Source: Adiantum capillus-veneris (taxonomy: Eukaryota; Streptophyta; Polypodiopsida; Polypodiales; Pteridaceae). Taken from it: a stretch of DNA of 64,000 nt. The DNA lies in assembly GCA_014529385.2 (NCBI GenBank), contig CM043969.1:75002676-75066675 (forward strand), in the 5' to 3' direction. The stretch's first letter is position 1, and every line of letters starts with the position of its first letter. The notes beneath the pieces are model-generated. The model saw nothing but the letters and a program-made list of their open reading frames with translations. It was not told where the DNA came from and did no database searches. Position numbers and translations under genes: made by a program. Shown piece by piece: positions 36,558 to 48,808 of the stretch.

Positions 36558-39500
36558 ATGGACGATATCAAGGAATATGAGACCCAACTGGAAACACTGA
36601 GAGAGGCCAACATTGGCGATGACGTAGAAATCAATGTGATAGAAGCTTATTTGGCTGCCAGTCGAAGGATGCTACGCCGATACGGAATCACTGAAGATAC
36701 ATCATTGCTCGACAAGGAGATTCTAGAGCAACAGGTGCTGGTAGTTTTGGGATTTTTTGGTAGAACTGTTTATGCTTGGTTTGGTGGGATTGATAGTGTT
36801 AGGTACCTTTGGTAGAACTGTTTATGCTTGGTTTGGTGGGATTGGTAGTGTTAGGTACTTTTGATAGAACTGTTTATGCTTGGTTTGGTGGGATTGGTAG
36901 TGTTAAGTACTTATGGTAGAATTGTTTTTATTCTAGGTAGTTTATGGTTTCCTTCTGTCTTATGGTTTGGTATTTCTGGTACTTTTTTGATAGTTTTGGT
37001 ACTTTAAGGTACTTTTTGAAAGTGTTGCAAAAGGTGTTATGGTAGTTTTATTCTGATAGCTTTAGTAGTTTTGCTAGTTTTGGTACTTTTAGGTACTATT
37101 TGAAAGTGCTGCAAAAGTGTAATTGGTAATTTGATTTTGGTAATTTTGGTAGTTTTGATACTTGAAGGTAGTTTTCGAAAGTGTTGCAAAAAGTGTTTCT
37201 TTGGTAGTCTTGGTAGTTTTGGTTGTTTGGTACTATTTGAAAGTTTGATTGTGGTTGTTTTGGGAGTTTTGGTACTTTTGGTACTTTTAGGTACTATTTG
37301 TAAGTGCTGCAAAAAGTGGTTTTGGTAGTTTGATTTTGGTAGTTTTGGTACTTTTAGGTACTATTTAAAAGTGCTGTAAAAAGTGGCTTTTGGTAGTTTT
37401 GATAAGGTTTGGGTAGTTTAGTTCTACATTGAGGGTATTTATATGTTTTTGGTACTATATGATTCCCGAGTTTGGTAGTTTTTGTGGTTTTGGTAGTTTG
37501 GGTTCTATTTGGTAGTACAGTACTTAGAAGTATCAGTCTCGGTATGACTTCTTGGTAGTTTTTGAAACTAATTGGGACCGCTGGTTGTCAATAGGTTGAA
37601 TATGACACTCTGGAGAAAAAATGGAAGGAAGGTCAAGAGCATACCCTATTTGTGAAGGAGATGTTGTCTGATATGAGGCTTGGGAAGAGGTTCTTGCTAT
37701 ATCCTAGGCCCTAGGTTAATGATTTGGTAAATGTGATCCCGGTGTTTGGTATGTGTGTTGTATGTGGTGAGCCCTTGGAGTGCGCACATGTAGTTGGAAC
37801 CTTCATGCTAGAGTGCCGACATCAGTATCATCCCTTGTGCTTCAGTGCTCTGTTACAAAGCAGGGATCAGTGTGTCAAGCCGGGTTGTAATATGGTAATC
37901 TTTGATTTGGCAAAGTCTTGGGCTAGTGGGTTTCAAGTTGTTAAGAGTAAGTATGTGTTCATTTTTGAATACACATGCGCACTTGCAACTCAATGAGGTT
38001 TTCATACAACTTAGTATGTGCTGTCAGCACGCCACAAAGTCGGCTGCAAGTCGAATATGGGACGTGGATGAGGTGACAATGGAGATATCAGATGTTCTCC
38101 ATGATCTGAAGCAAGGTAATTCTGTAGGGAAAGACAATGTACGGGGCAAAGATGTGAGGCAACAGGTGACAGCGAAAGTAAAAGTGAGGAGGAGGCCAGA
38201 GATAGTAAAAAGACTAAGGACAAGGAGGAAGGTAAAGTCCCTATTGTTGTGGAGATGGGTGCGGAGGAAAGCCAGGATGCTGCCAACACAAAGCTCGATG
38301 TTGCAACGGCCAAGAAGGGAGAGAAAGAACCCAAAGGGACGGAGGAAGAAGCCACGAAGGGGGGTGTTGGGGAGGGGGTGGAAACCACAAAGGGGAGTGA
38401 AGGGGAGGCCAAGAGGGATTGAAAGGCAACAAAGATCGGAGGGAGACCGAGGATGAGCAGGAAGAAGTACTTGCGAACGATACTGTTGTGGACAGCACCG
38501 ACGGGGGCATTGACTCTACTGCTATCGATGTTGTTTCGAAGCGGAGAGGTGATTCCCTTGATTCCGCGACCGTGCACTTTTCGGTTCGCAATCACGCTCG
38601 TGATCAATTATCCCGTGCATGCAAACTATAGCCAGTGAGAATCTGTTGTATTCCGCACTATGTGCTTTTTAGTGACTGAGTCAACTTGATTGTTTGGCCC
38701 TGAGCTTTATCTGTTCTCTCTATCTGGTTTTGTGTTGATATGTTACCTTTCGTTACATTACTGTTTCAGTTGTCCTCACTATATGTGCATTAAAGTACCA
38801 AATTTGGTACTTTTTGGTACTGTTGAACTTGGGTGCACGTCTGTCCACTATTACAGTACCAATTTGGTACTTCTTGAACTTGCTGTTTCAGATAGTCCTT
38901 ATCACTTGTGTAACACAGTACCAAATTTGGTAGTTTTTGGTCCAATTTTTTGTTTTAGATATGATGTTTGCACTACGTATTTGTCCCCACTCATTATGTT
39001 TGTTGGTGCTATAGTAAGTTGGTGTTTAGACGAGACACTGGCAAGCACATTGCTGCAGCCTGATGTGGCTGCTAGCCTTGGGTGGATGATTGTGCTTGAT
39101 CTTAATGGCGTGCTAATAACCAGGTGCAACGAAATCCCTAAAGCCCTTCAGTGCTTGGAAGAGAAGCACATGCCACGGATAGTCTATCTCCAAAAGGATG
39201 TAGTTTGTCTTGTAAGGCCAGATGCGGAGCAGTTCATCCTACGGCTTAAACAGAAAGCCAGCCTAGTGTTGTGGTCCTGCTACACATGATGAACGCGTGC
39301 TTCCCCAACCATAGAAGGCAAAAATATTTTGCAGGTAAAGCATGCCCGCTTTGAATGTTGCAAGACATAAGTTACGCATACCTCTAACCTCGTTTTTTGG
39401 CATTAGCAGATATTCTCTCCCAAGAGGACTGTGAAATATGGTGGCCCCATATGTCGGAGGTGCCGGTTGTGCCCAAAGACATGGGCGATAAGCCCGTTTT

Positions 39501-39834
39501 CTTGAAGAAGCTACGGACGCTGTGGGCAAGGCACCCAAAGTACGATGCCAACAACACTATTCTTGTAGATGATTGTAGATACAAGTCTCTTAAAAATGAC
39601 TATGAAAACTGTATGGCAATCCGATCATACGATCCCATGGTAGTAGGAACAGATTATCCGTTTTACTTGCTGGATTTTGTTTTGCCTTGGTTGCTCGGGT
39701 GGATAAGGGATCGGTACCCAACAGCGTACACTCGCAAAAACCCAGTCTTTGACACAGAAGACGATATTTCTGGGTACATTACTGATTACTTCATACAGAT
39801 GGAGGGGTACTCCTATAAATTTGATCCCCCGAGG
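36558..39834 (+). pseudogene. RING-like / FCP1-type phosphatase gene relic (multi-exon)
   Basis: Exon 1 (36558-36734) encodes [19 protein letters not shown] and a helical stretch. A CAG/GT donor and an AG acceptor at 37594 bring it in phase with exon 2 (EYDTLEKKWKEGQEHTL). One TAG (37711-37713) interrupts exon 2 before a Cys/His zinc-binding segment (CVVCGEPLECAHVV, LECRHQYHPLCF, CVKPGC), RING-like. A Lys/Glu-rich linker in shifting frames (38150-38630) follows. An FCP1/HAD phosphatase domain is at 39019-39334 and 39410-39834: VLDLNGVLITR with the nucleophile Asp, VRPDAEQFILRLKQKA, NTILVDDCRYKSLKNDYE, YLLDFVLPWLLGW. FCP1-type enzymes remove phosphate from Ser, for example on RNA polymerase II. 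The stop and frameshifts argue for a pseudogene. The RING-FCP1 combination is inferred from order and strand. Confidence 0.68.
36735..37594 (+). repeat. Intron filled with TTGGTAGTTTTGGTAC-type minisatellite
   Basis: It first has three tandem copies of about 52 bp (from 36757: GGTAGAACTGTTTATGCTTG...). A higher-order array with ACTATTTGAAAGTGCTGCAA and GGTAGTTTTGGTAC units follows to about 37500. The whole run lies between a plausible splice donor and acceptor. Confidence 0.85.
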
Positions 39835-40595
39835 TAGGAGATTGCCATAATCATGTAAATAGTGGAATTTTGTAACCCGATACTATACATAATGGAAAAC
39901 CACTTTTCTTGTTCAGATTGTCTTGGTATCTTGATCTCTACTGTTGAAACCTCTTGGGGCTAACCAGGTTGCCCAACATTTTAATTTTTGAGGCAGATAT
40001 CATCTATGTTTGGCATACCTTTCATGTTATCAGCGTAGTTCTAGACATTGCTCAAGGTGGTCGTATCAAATACGAATAGACAAATTGAAAAATATCAAGA
40101 AATAAAAGTAAATCATAAGTGATACAGCAAGTTCAAGAAGTACCAAATTGGTACTGTAATAGTGGACAGACGTGCACCCAAGTTCAACAGTACCAAAAAG
40201 TACCAAATTTGGTATTGTAATAGTGGACAGACATGCACCCAAGTTCAACAGTACCAAAAAGTAGAGATATAGTGAAGACAATTGAAACAGTAATGTAATG
40301 AAAGGTAACATACCAACATAGAACCAGATAGAGCAATAAAGTAAACCATAAGTGATACAACAAGTTCAAGAAGTACCAAATTGGTACTGTAATAGGGACA
40401 GACGTGCACCCAAGTTCAACAGTACCAAAAAGTACCAAATTTGGTACTTTAATGCACATATAGTGAGGACAACTGAAACAGTAATGTAATGAAAGGTAAC
40501 ATATCAACACAGAACTAGATAGAGAGAACAGATAAATCTCAGGGCCAAAAAATCAAGTTGACTGAGTCACTAAAAAGCACATAGTGTGGAATACT
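38645..40595. repeat. Inverted repeat around the FCP1 phosphatase domain
   Basis: The sequence 38645-38905 (ACTATGTGCTTTTTAGTGAC, then the ATGTTACCTTTC and GTACCAAATTTGGTAC segments) returns as its reverse complement at about 40352-40595, with part of it duplicated again at 40110-40330. The phosphatase exons lie in the 1.4-kb interval. Confidence 0.85.
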
Positions 40596-40650
40596 TGGTA
40601 CTGTTGACTACTAGATTTGGTACTATTGACTACCAGATTCAGTTGTTCAA

Positions 40651-43600
40651 TCAGGGCTTCTCATTGCCCTCAAGTAACATGTACGCACCTTCGTCGCTCT
40701 CATCATCATGATATGGCATGCTATTGTATATCCTCTCATATACTTCAGTAGACAACTTGTATTGTAAAATTTGACCTAGGGATCCTGCAATAGGCTCCAT
40801 CGGGAAACGTATGGCCCTAACAAGATGTGAGTAGATCATCATCGGAGATGTGTGATCCAATAGCCGGTATGTATCAGCTTTTGCTTCAACTTGGCCATAA
40901 AAAAAGCCTTCAACAACCTTACCTCCTCTAACAATTTTGTTATGCCACTTATCCTTTTGTGCTTTCACCGTTAAGTACAACACTTCTGTGCATTTGATAA
41001 TGTAGAAGTCTTCGTTTGCCTTAGCTGCTTTCACTACAAAATTATCCCCTATGGACAGCATGCCACTTAACATTTCACGGCATCCTTCATATAGTGGCAG
41101 GTTGGACACTTGGCTCATCGAAATCGATGTTGAATCTCCACCCTCCTCCTCGTCATCTGATTGTCATCCCTAATTGTATCCCCAAACTCTGGCAATGGTT
41201 TGATGCAAACATATTTCCATTCTTCAATGTGCATTCTGTTTCTGCATCTTCTCCACAACCCACGCATACACAAATCACAAAAGCATGAAAGTGATCGAAA
41301 GCGTATGGCGGTGCGGTTGTCCTGTGAATAGCCATTAGCACAATGAAATGAGCGGGAGCCAGCGATGCGCTCACAATCCCATTGCAGATTGCACTGCACT
41401 TCATTGGCGCCAATAAGCCAAAAGACTCTTTGCGTATTACACCTCTGAGACTGTTCTCTTGGCTGAAAAGTTGCTTTCAAAAAGTTGACAACATCGGCTG
41501 CACACTTCATACGCCAGCCATTTGGTTTCAATTCCTCATGTGTCAAAATTCTCTTGATGACTACCACTGCCCCATCATGCTCACCTTTTCCATGGCCGGA
41601 TGTAGAGAAGTTATGCATCATATGCAAGCCTGTCATTTAATAGTACATGGCCACAAAATAGTAAGGTCTATGGGCCTTGAATTGTGAAGCAGCACCATCT
41701 GACCAAACCCAAAATTGTTGCAGAGAATGTCCTCGTTCTTTCAGCCACTTGTCATGCAGCAAGAAACAATGTTGTACAAACAATGTATCATGCTGCTTGT
41801 CATCCGATATGTAGAAGTGTAGCGTCTTTTGTGTACTACCTGCTGCATTTCTTAAATAAGTGATCTGCACAAGTATTGTGACTTGGGTAGACCACCAATG
41901 CATTGACTGAATTTCATTCTAAACTTTAAAGGAATAATTCTCCGCAAAGTCAATAATAGATACTACAACATTGCTAGGAAAATTTTGCAAACAATCCTTG
42001 AATTGTTGGGCTTGCCAGCGGAAGACAAAGTTGTGCTTGATGAAGCCTGTCAGACGGGCTGAAAATAGGCTAAGAAAAGTCCCACTTTTCATCCGTTGCA
42101 CAATCAAGTCCTTTCTCTTCTTCTCACTCCCACCTTCGTGAACCTATCCTGTTCCAACCTCCATGAAAACCTTCACAGACACCTCCTTGCTATCCTCTGC
42201 TATCTCATCGGGACAAAATGTCAACCTCCGTAATCCACATTGTGAGCAGTCCCCCATCAAGCATTTCTTTGCATGGTATTCAGAATTTGGAGGCTTTGGA
42301 CACATGATGGATTCCCACATACCGGTGATGTGTTGACACACTGCTTGGTTTGCAAAACACGTTCCTCTCTCATCACCTCTACAACAAACGGAGCAAGTGC
42401 AAAGGTGACCTTTCCCGTGGTGCCCAAACTTGTTTTGCTGCATTTGATTAAGGGCCTCTTTGAAATAGAGCATCTACACATGAACCACACAGCAGCAAGT
42501 ATTTCTGTCCTTCAACTTCTGTACAAAGTATGGCTTCAATGTCTCGAAGCATCTAAGAGACACTACCAATGTTGGGTGAGCCTTCTTGAATCTTTGGTAC
42601 AGCTCAACCTATGGTACAAAAACAAAACGATTCAGAAAAAAACCAACTTCATGGTACTGGTAGAATTCCACTTCTGCAATAGTGCCAAAACTGGCTTTAA
42701 ACAGTTTCAAATATGGTATTGTCAGTAGGCTTTGGTACTCTATAGATATTATTTGTTACTCTACATATAGGCTTTGGTACTCTATAGATAGGATCTGGTA
42801 CTCTACAGATAGTCTTTCGTGGTATCCGATGAGTTTGGTACTCTACATATAGGCTTTGGTACTATCTAGTAAGGTCTATGGGCCTTGAATTGTGAAGCAG
42901 CACCATCTGACCAAACCCAAAATTGTTGCAGAGAATGTCCTCGTTCTTTCAGCCACTTGTCATGCAGCAAGAAACAATGTTGTACAAACAATGTATCATG
43001 CTGCTTGTCATCCGATATGTAGAAGTGTAGCGTCTTTTGTGTACTACCTGCTGCATTTCTTAAATAAGTGATCTGCACAAGTATTGTGACTTGGGTAGAC
43101 CACCAATGCATTGACTGAATTTCATTCTAAACTTTAAAGGAATAATTCTCCGCAAAGTCAATAATAGATACTACAACATTGCTAGGAAAATTCTGCAAAC
43201 AATCCTTGAATTGTTGGGCTTGCCAGCGGAAGACAAAGTTGTGCTTGATGAAGCCTGTCAGACGGGCTGAAAATAGGCTAAGAAAAGTCCCACTTTTCAT
43301 CCGTTGCACAATCAAGTCCTTTCTCTTCTTCTCACTCCCACCTTCGTGAACCTATCCTGTTCCAACCTCCATGAAAACCTTCACAGACACCTCCTTGCTA
43401 TCCTCTGCTATCTCATCGGGACAAAATGTCAACCTCCGTAATCCACATTGTGAGCAGTCCCCCATCAAGCATTTCTTTGCATGGTATTCAGAATTTGGAG
43501 GCTTTGGACACATGATGGATTCCCACATACCGGTGATGTGTTGACACACTGCTTGGTTTGCAAAACACGTTCCTCTCTCATCACCTCTACAACAAACGAA

Positions 43601-44431
43601 GCAAGTGCAAAGGTGACCTTTCCCGTGGTGCCCAAACTTGTTCTGCTGCATTTGATTAAGGGCCTCTTTGAAATAGAGCATCTACACATGAACCACACAG
43701 CAGCAAGTATTTCTGTCCTTCAACTTCTGTACAAAGTATGGCTTCAATGTCTCGAAGCATCTAAGAGACACTACCAATGTTGGGTGAGCCTTCTTGAATC
43801 TTTGGTACAGCTCAACCTATGGTACAAAAACAAAACGATTCAGAAAAAAACCAACTTCATGGTACTGGTAGAATTCCACTTCTGCAATAGTGCCAAAACT
43901 GGCTTTAAACAGTTTCAAATATGGTATTGTCAGTAGGCTTTGGTACTCTATAGATATTATTTGTTACTCTACATATAGGCTTTGGTACTCTATAGATAGG
44001 ATCTGGTACTCTACAGATAGTCTTTCGTGGTATCCGATGAGTTTGGTACTCTACATATAGGCTTTGGTACTATCTAGTAAGGTCTATGGGCCTTGAATTG
44101 TGAAGCAGCACCATCTGACCAAACCCAAAATTGTTGCAGAGAATGTCCTCGTTCTTTCAGCCACTTGTCATGCAGCGTTTGTCGACAACGTTTGTCGACA
44201 ACGTTTCCAAACGCTTCGTCTTTGACATTCTCAATAGCGGTACCTGTTTCCACATGATGACATGATGTTCCATCCACTCCAGTTACAATGGATACAATGC
44301 GATCCAAAGAACTCAATGCCTGAGATTGTTGGGTATCCTGTGTGCCTAACGGAGGTACTTCTTGTGAGGTAGTAACATCAACCTCATCAACTGCACCAAT
44401 ATTTTTTGTTTGGTTTCTTGTTCTCATGCTT
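40651..44431 (-). pseudogene. DDE-transposase-like gene relic
   Basis: The minus-strand N-terminus (44431, MRTRNQTKNIGAVDEVDV) joins repeated core segments. One frame from 42473 to 41115 is cut by only three stops. It reads through a Cys-rich part (CTCSVCCRGDERGTCFANQ, CLMGDCSQCGLRRLTFCPDE), then VVSIIDFAENYSF, LHFYISDDKQHDTLFVQH, WSDGAASQFKAHRPY and STSGHGKGEHDGAVVVIKR. A separate C-terminal frame lies at 41118-40651. The Asp residues in IDFAEN, WSDGAAS and GKGEHDG look like an RNase H-fold DDE/D triad. Similar motif sets occur in uncharacterised transposase-like proteins of other eukaryotes, as I recall; I cannot name the superfamily. The core is present twice by tandem duplication, with stops shared by both copies, so decay began before the duplication. 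Confidence 0.6.
41661..44176. repeat. 1208-bp tandem duplication, two full units plus a 100-bp third
   Basis: Units start at 41661, 42869 and 44077 (GTAAGGTCTATGGGCCTTG), exactly 1208 bases apart. They differ at only a few bases. The third unit ends at about 44176. Each unit includes transposase core codons and a block of GGTACTCTATAGATAG-like repeats. Confidence 0.97.
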
Positions 44432-44622
44432 GCGAGAAAGAAGGATAATTTATAAGAAATAGATATAGGATGATTTATGAGAATTTGTAGGTTGGAGTTT
44501 GAGATGTGAACAAAAAGAAACTTGACAAAGAGAAAGAGAGAGATCTGTGTAGCAAAAGAGAATAGAGAAGAAGAAAATGAAGAAGAGAAGGTCACTTTAT
44601 AAAGCTTTTATTTTTTTTATTA

Positions 44623-45030
44623 ATTTTAGATTTTTTTTTTTTTTTTGTGACTGTGTGTGTGAGAGAAAGGAGTGTGTGTGCGTGTGCGTGTGTGTGTTGA
44701 CATGTACACACGCGTGTGTGTGGTGGCGTGTGTGTGTGGATGCATACGCGTCCGTACGTGTGTGCGCGTGCACGTGCGTGTGTACGTATGCATGTGTGTG
44801 TATGTGTAAGTGTAGTGTGTGTACGTGCAGCGTGCATGTGTGTGTTTACGTACAGCGTGTGTGTGTGCGCGTGCATGTGCGTGTGTACGTGTGCGTGTGC
44901 GTACACACACACACACGCTGCATTGAGGCGTGTGTGTGTGGTGCACACACGCGCCTGTGTGTGTTTGTGCGTTTGTGTTTGTGTGTGTGTTCACACACAC
45001 ACACACACACACACACACGTGGCAAGGCAC
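44623..45030. repeat. Poly(T) and long (TG)n-rich alternating purine-pyrimidine tract
   Basis: After a T-run at 44629-44646 comes about 370 bases of GTGTGC/GTACGTG-like alternation. It turns into (CA)n at about 44903 and again at 44992-45018. Such sequence favours Z-DNA. Open frames in it are artefacts of composition. Confidence 0.92.
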
Positions 45031-45076
45031 GTGGACACGCTAGCGTAGGTGCCCATTGCGTGTCCACATGGACATG

Positions 45077-45360
45077 CCACGTGTACTGTCGATTAGCGAC
45101 AGTACACTTAGCCACACACACTACCACACAGGCAATGAGCTGGCCACGTGTCTTGCCACGTGTATTGTGTTGGGCGGTAGTACACGTGGCACTACGCTTG
45201 GTGCCATTTTTGGTGCCACATGTCGTGCCACGTGTACTGTCGCCCAACGATAGTACACGTGGCAGGACATGTGGCCAATTCATTGCCTGCGTGGTAGTGC
45301 GCATGGCCACGTGATCGGCCACATGTACTGTCGCCGAAGAGAGACAGTACACGTGGCCAG
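45077..45360. repeat. Row of four CACGTG-based hairpins
   Basis: Near-perfect inverted repeats start at about 45077, 45157, 45230 and 45317. Example: CCACGTGTACTGTCG, loop CCCAA, CGATAGTACACGTGG. Another has a 16-bp stem GGCCACATGTACTGTC/GACAGTACACGTGGCC with a 10-base loop. All share the arm GCCACGTGTACTGTCG and contain the palindrome CACGTG. They may be subterminal binding sites of a DNA transposon. Confidence 0.85.
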
Positions 45361-45574
45361 TCCACGTGGACACGAGCACCGTCGTGTCCACGTGGACTGC
45401 CGTAGGCGCGTGGACGCCACTCTGTCTCTGGCCACGCGTTGGCCATAGGCAGAGTACACACAGGCGCCCATGTGCCCACGGCCAGCGCGTTGGCCATGGG
45501 TGGGCACATGCTCTCGTGTGGAGCGTGTGCCCACCCATGGCCAACGCTTTGCCGCCCATCCCACTCCGCTCCTC

Positions 45575-45627
45575 CCCCCCCCCTCCGCTCCTGCGCCCCC
45601 TTCCCCCCCCCTCCCCCCCCCCCCCCC
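45575..45627. repeat. C-rich tract
   Basis: Runs of C broken by single T, A or G; the opposite strand could form G-quadruplexes. Confidence 0.9.
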
Positions 45628-45933
45628 CAAACCTCCGCCTCCGTCCCTACTGGCGGCCCTGGTCTCTCTCCCTCCGCCCTCCTTGCGTTAGTGCCTTGCT
45701 TCTGTCCACACAAAACGCTCCAGCCCGTGATCACCCACATAGTCACAAACAAATATTTTGTAACAATTTTTTTAAAAAAATATTTCATATTTTTTAACAT
45801 TAATTTTTTAAATTAATAAAATAATATTAATTTTAAATTTATAACGGCTACTTATTAGACGTGAGTATATAATCAATTTGTTTAAGCTTATACAATGTGA
45901 TCTTGTACTTAATTATTTGCTTAGCATATTATT

Positions 45934-48808
45934 ATGGCTTGCTCTTTATTTTTCTTGGGTAAAGAGTTTTCTTATCCTTCTTACAATGGTAAATTCATAA
46001 TATCTGAATCATTTCTTTTAGAATTAATTTCTCCAATGCAATTTACAACTTTAGATGCTGTTATCGAAGTAGGTGATATTGAAATGAATTTGCCTCTTGA
46101 GAGGACTCTCAACAATTTGGGTAAATTCATCTATGTATTGGATGAGCAGCTTTCACGTAAATACAAAGTGAATGTATCTCATCAAACACAGTATGCCGGC
46201 TCACCTAGCATGATTCCTATTTCCATTGTGGATAGTCCATCAAAGATGCAATTCGGTCCAAAGGAGTTAATAGATCTATGTACCCCCCCTCGAGTTTTGC
46301 CCTCAAACATCTTCAAAAGGAGTACAAGACAAAAGCTCTTACAGGCCGAGAAGAAGGGCACATTGACAAAGCTGTTAATGCAAATCACAGTAGTGGAACA
46401 AGTTACAGAGATTCCAAGGTCTTACAATGGATATCTCGTTCTAGAATTTCCACCTACCATGGGAAAGTTGCACCATATGGATGCGATGGAGCATAAGTAT
46501 GATCTTCATTTGTGGTCGAAGCCTACTACATCCAATATTGTATTTGCAGGTGTAGTGCGTCTTAGTCATTGCATAGGATCTCTCAAGTGCATGAATGAAC
46601 AATGTGTCCGCTTGGTTAATTACCATATTCCCAATACAAGTCATTTCAACAGGAACATACAAAAGAATCTTTTGGCATTGATGCACTCCTAAAACTGAAG
46701 CGAGACTGCACATATGAGTTTTTCCATGGAAGCCGATTTCCTGGTCAAGGTATGGAGGGGGAGAAATGTTATGTCTTTTAAATGTCCACAATTGGTACAG
46801 CATCCGGTGTGGACCTAGTCAACCAAATGAGACAAGATCGGGATGGTGATCTTCGACGTGCGTGGATCCAGTTTGATCACACCAGACGTGTTAACAATTG
46901 GGTGACTATGGCCTGTCATGTCTATGATCCAAGGTACATGGCGCATCTTAAGAGCTTTGTGGCATTCCATTTACTCTCTCTAAAACAATTTGTTTGCAGC
47001 ATGCAGGACCTTTGGACTATTGAAACTTGTGAAATGAAATAGGAAGACATGGAAACACAATGTTTGTTTTGGGAGTGCCTTAATGATGTAATGATATCAT
47101 GTGGGTGTGACAAAGAAAATTTCTTTGGCTACATGGTTGATGAAGCTCAAGCAAATTGGAATGTAGTTCGAATTGTTTTCAATGGTGGTGACAAGACCAA
47201 TACAATGAGCGGCCGAGAGCGTTCTTGTCTTTTCCATTGGAAGCAAAGCTTGAATCAACACACAATGAAGTATGTGGTGCAAGCTTCTCAACACACACAC
47301 ACACACACACAAAGAAATGTGTGAGAAGTGGGAGGCAAGCACCAACAAAAGAAGCTGCAGCAGCAAAGGCTCGTCTGATATGCCAATGGTGGCATAACGG
47401 TCATTGCACATTGGGGTGGCATTATGACATGCGTAGGAAGTAGCTCTGATGGACCAAACACTCCACGCACTAACCTTGCGGAGAGCAAGCATGGCAGCTG
47501 GCTAGTAGGGGAGGGTTTTCGTAAACGCATATCATTATATGATGCATGTACAACTGACCTTGCAAATTCCATCTTACAGAGCACAAAGGTCATTTCATAC
47601 AGCCATGGAAAACACATTGGGAAGGGTCCATCAATACAAAAGCTTACGGAACGCCATGAAAAACATCCTAGCCAAGTGATTAGAGCAGTGAATGCGGCTA
47701 CTGAGGGCACTCCAATGTATAAACAACCAACTCCATTAACAGGAGATAAGGAGACATCAAGGCAAAAACGGAAGCCAAATGAGGTTATCGACGTGGAAGA
47801 TGATGCATCACATAGACCTGAGTACAACTCGGTCACCAAAGATCGCAAGAAGTGTGGAAGACCACGTAAGATTAACTTTGCAGAAGAAGGGATATCACAA
47901 ACCCCAAAACGAAGTATAGGTTCTGGTGGGCAGTATGTAGTTGAGAGCAAGGTATTGCAATGAGGCAATGTGGGCCATACGTCAAACTCCACAAGGTAGT
48001 AGGGTCACATGTAGTGGCACACCAAGAGGTGGACGCAGGTGTGGATGCAGTATAGCAGGTTCTAGCCTTGGTATACCAGCCCCATCGTTTGAAGGATATC
48101 AAAAACATCCAAATGGTGTGGTGCGTCAATGGTTTTGGTTTTGTCCGGATCATGTCTTGCATTGTCATATAGTAGACCAGAACATTGAGCCGCAGCCTCT
48201 TCATCTACCACACACTTGGCCCGTGCATGTGGGCACCAACCTATTGGAGGATGAGGTGCAAATATTCCATGAAGGGGGGGTATCAAGTGGAGCTAAGCAA
48301 AGAAGGAGTATCTAATGTAACGCCAGTTGCTCAAGAACAAAATATGACAAACTCTCCTTTCAAGTCAAAAGATGCATCCACTCCTGAAGGCAGTACAAGA
48401 GCCATAGTGCGAGATGGTCTACGTGTACGGTATCGGACTTCCATTTTCGAGGATGCTGCTCGCAAGATCAGTCTAGCACTAGCCCTGAGAGCGAAGGTCG
48501 TAGAAGAGATATGTGCAGTAGATGGTGTTAGTGAGGTCTTCAAACTAGAGACGAAAAGTGAAGATGGTCATGTCGGGATGTACAAAGTTTGTATTAGCAA
48601 CCAGCCATCGTGCACATGTCCAGACTTCATGGAACAGGTGTCAAAGCAAAAACCATATCTTGTATGTAAACATTTGTATTTTATTTATCTGCGTGTGCTA
48701 GGGCTAAGCCAAAATGAGAACATGTTTATCCATCAACCAATCCTGGTAGATGTTGATATCTTCAGGGCACTGAGTCGAAGCCGGACTTATCCAGGCATGG
48801 ATGCATAG
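45934..48808 (+). pseudogene. Mutator-like transposase relic with SWIM zinc finger
   Basis: Several frames in order: 45934-46692 (N-terminal part ending near LSHCIGSLKCMNEQCVRLVNYH), 46782-47280 (VDLVNQMRQDRDGD, NNWVTMACHVYDPRYM, YMVDEAQANWNVVRIVFNG, CLFHWKQSLNQHT), 47424-47963 (NTPRTNLAESKHGSW, SLYDACTTDLANSIL, a basic KKCGRPRKINF) and 48311-48808 with a SWIM finger (CTCPDFMEQ...YLVCKHLYFIYLRVLG). The DEAQANWNVVR plus HW motifs and the SWIM finger fit MULE-type transposases. Stops at 46690 and 47040, a (CA)n slip at 47288 and further frameshifts inactivate it. Terminal inverted repeats were not found. Confidence 0.72.
47288..47311. repeat. (CA)n inside the transposase relic
   Basis: A short microsatellite at a point where the reading frame changes; slippage here probably caused the frameshift. 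Confidence 0.85.

Noticed and set aside
44577..45559. Long frames rich in Cys/Val or His/Thr on both strands
   Set aside because: Products of the (TG)n tract and CACGTG repeats read in all frames.
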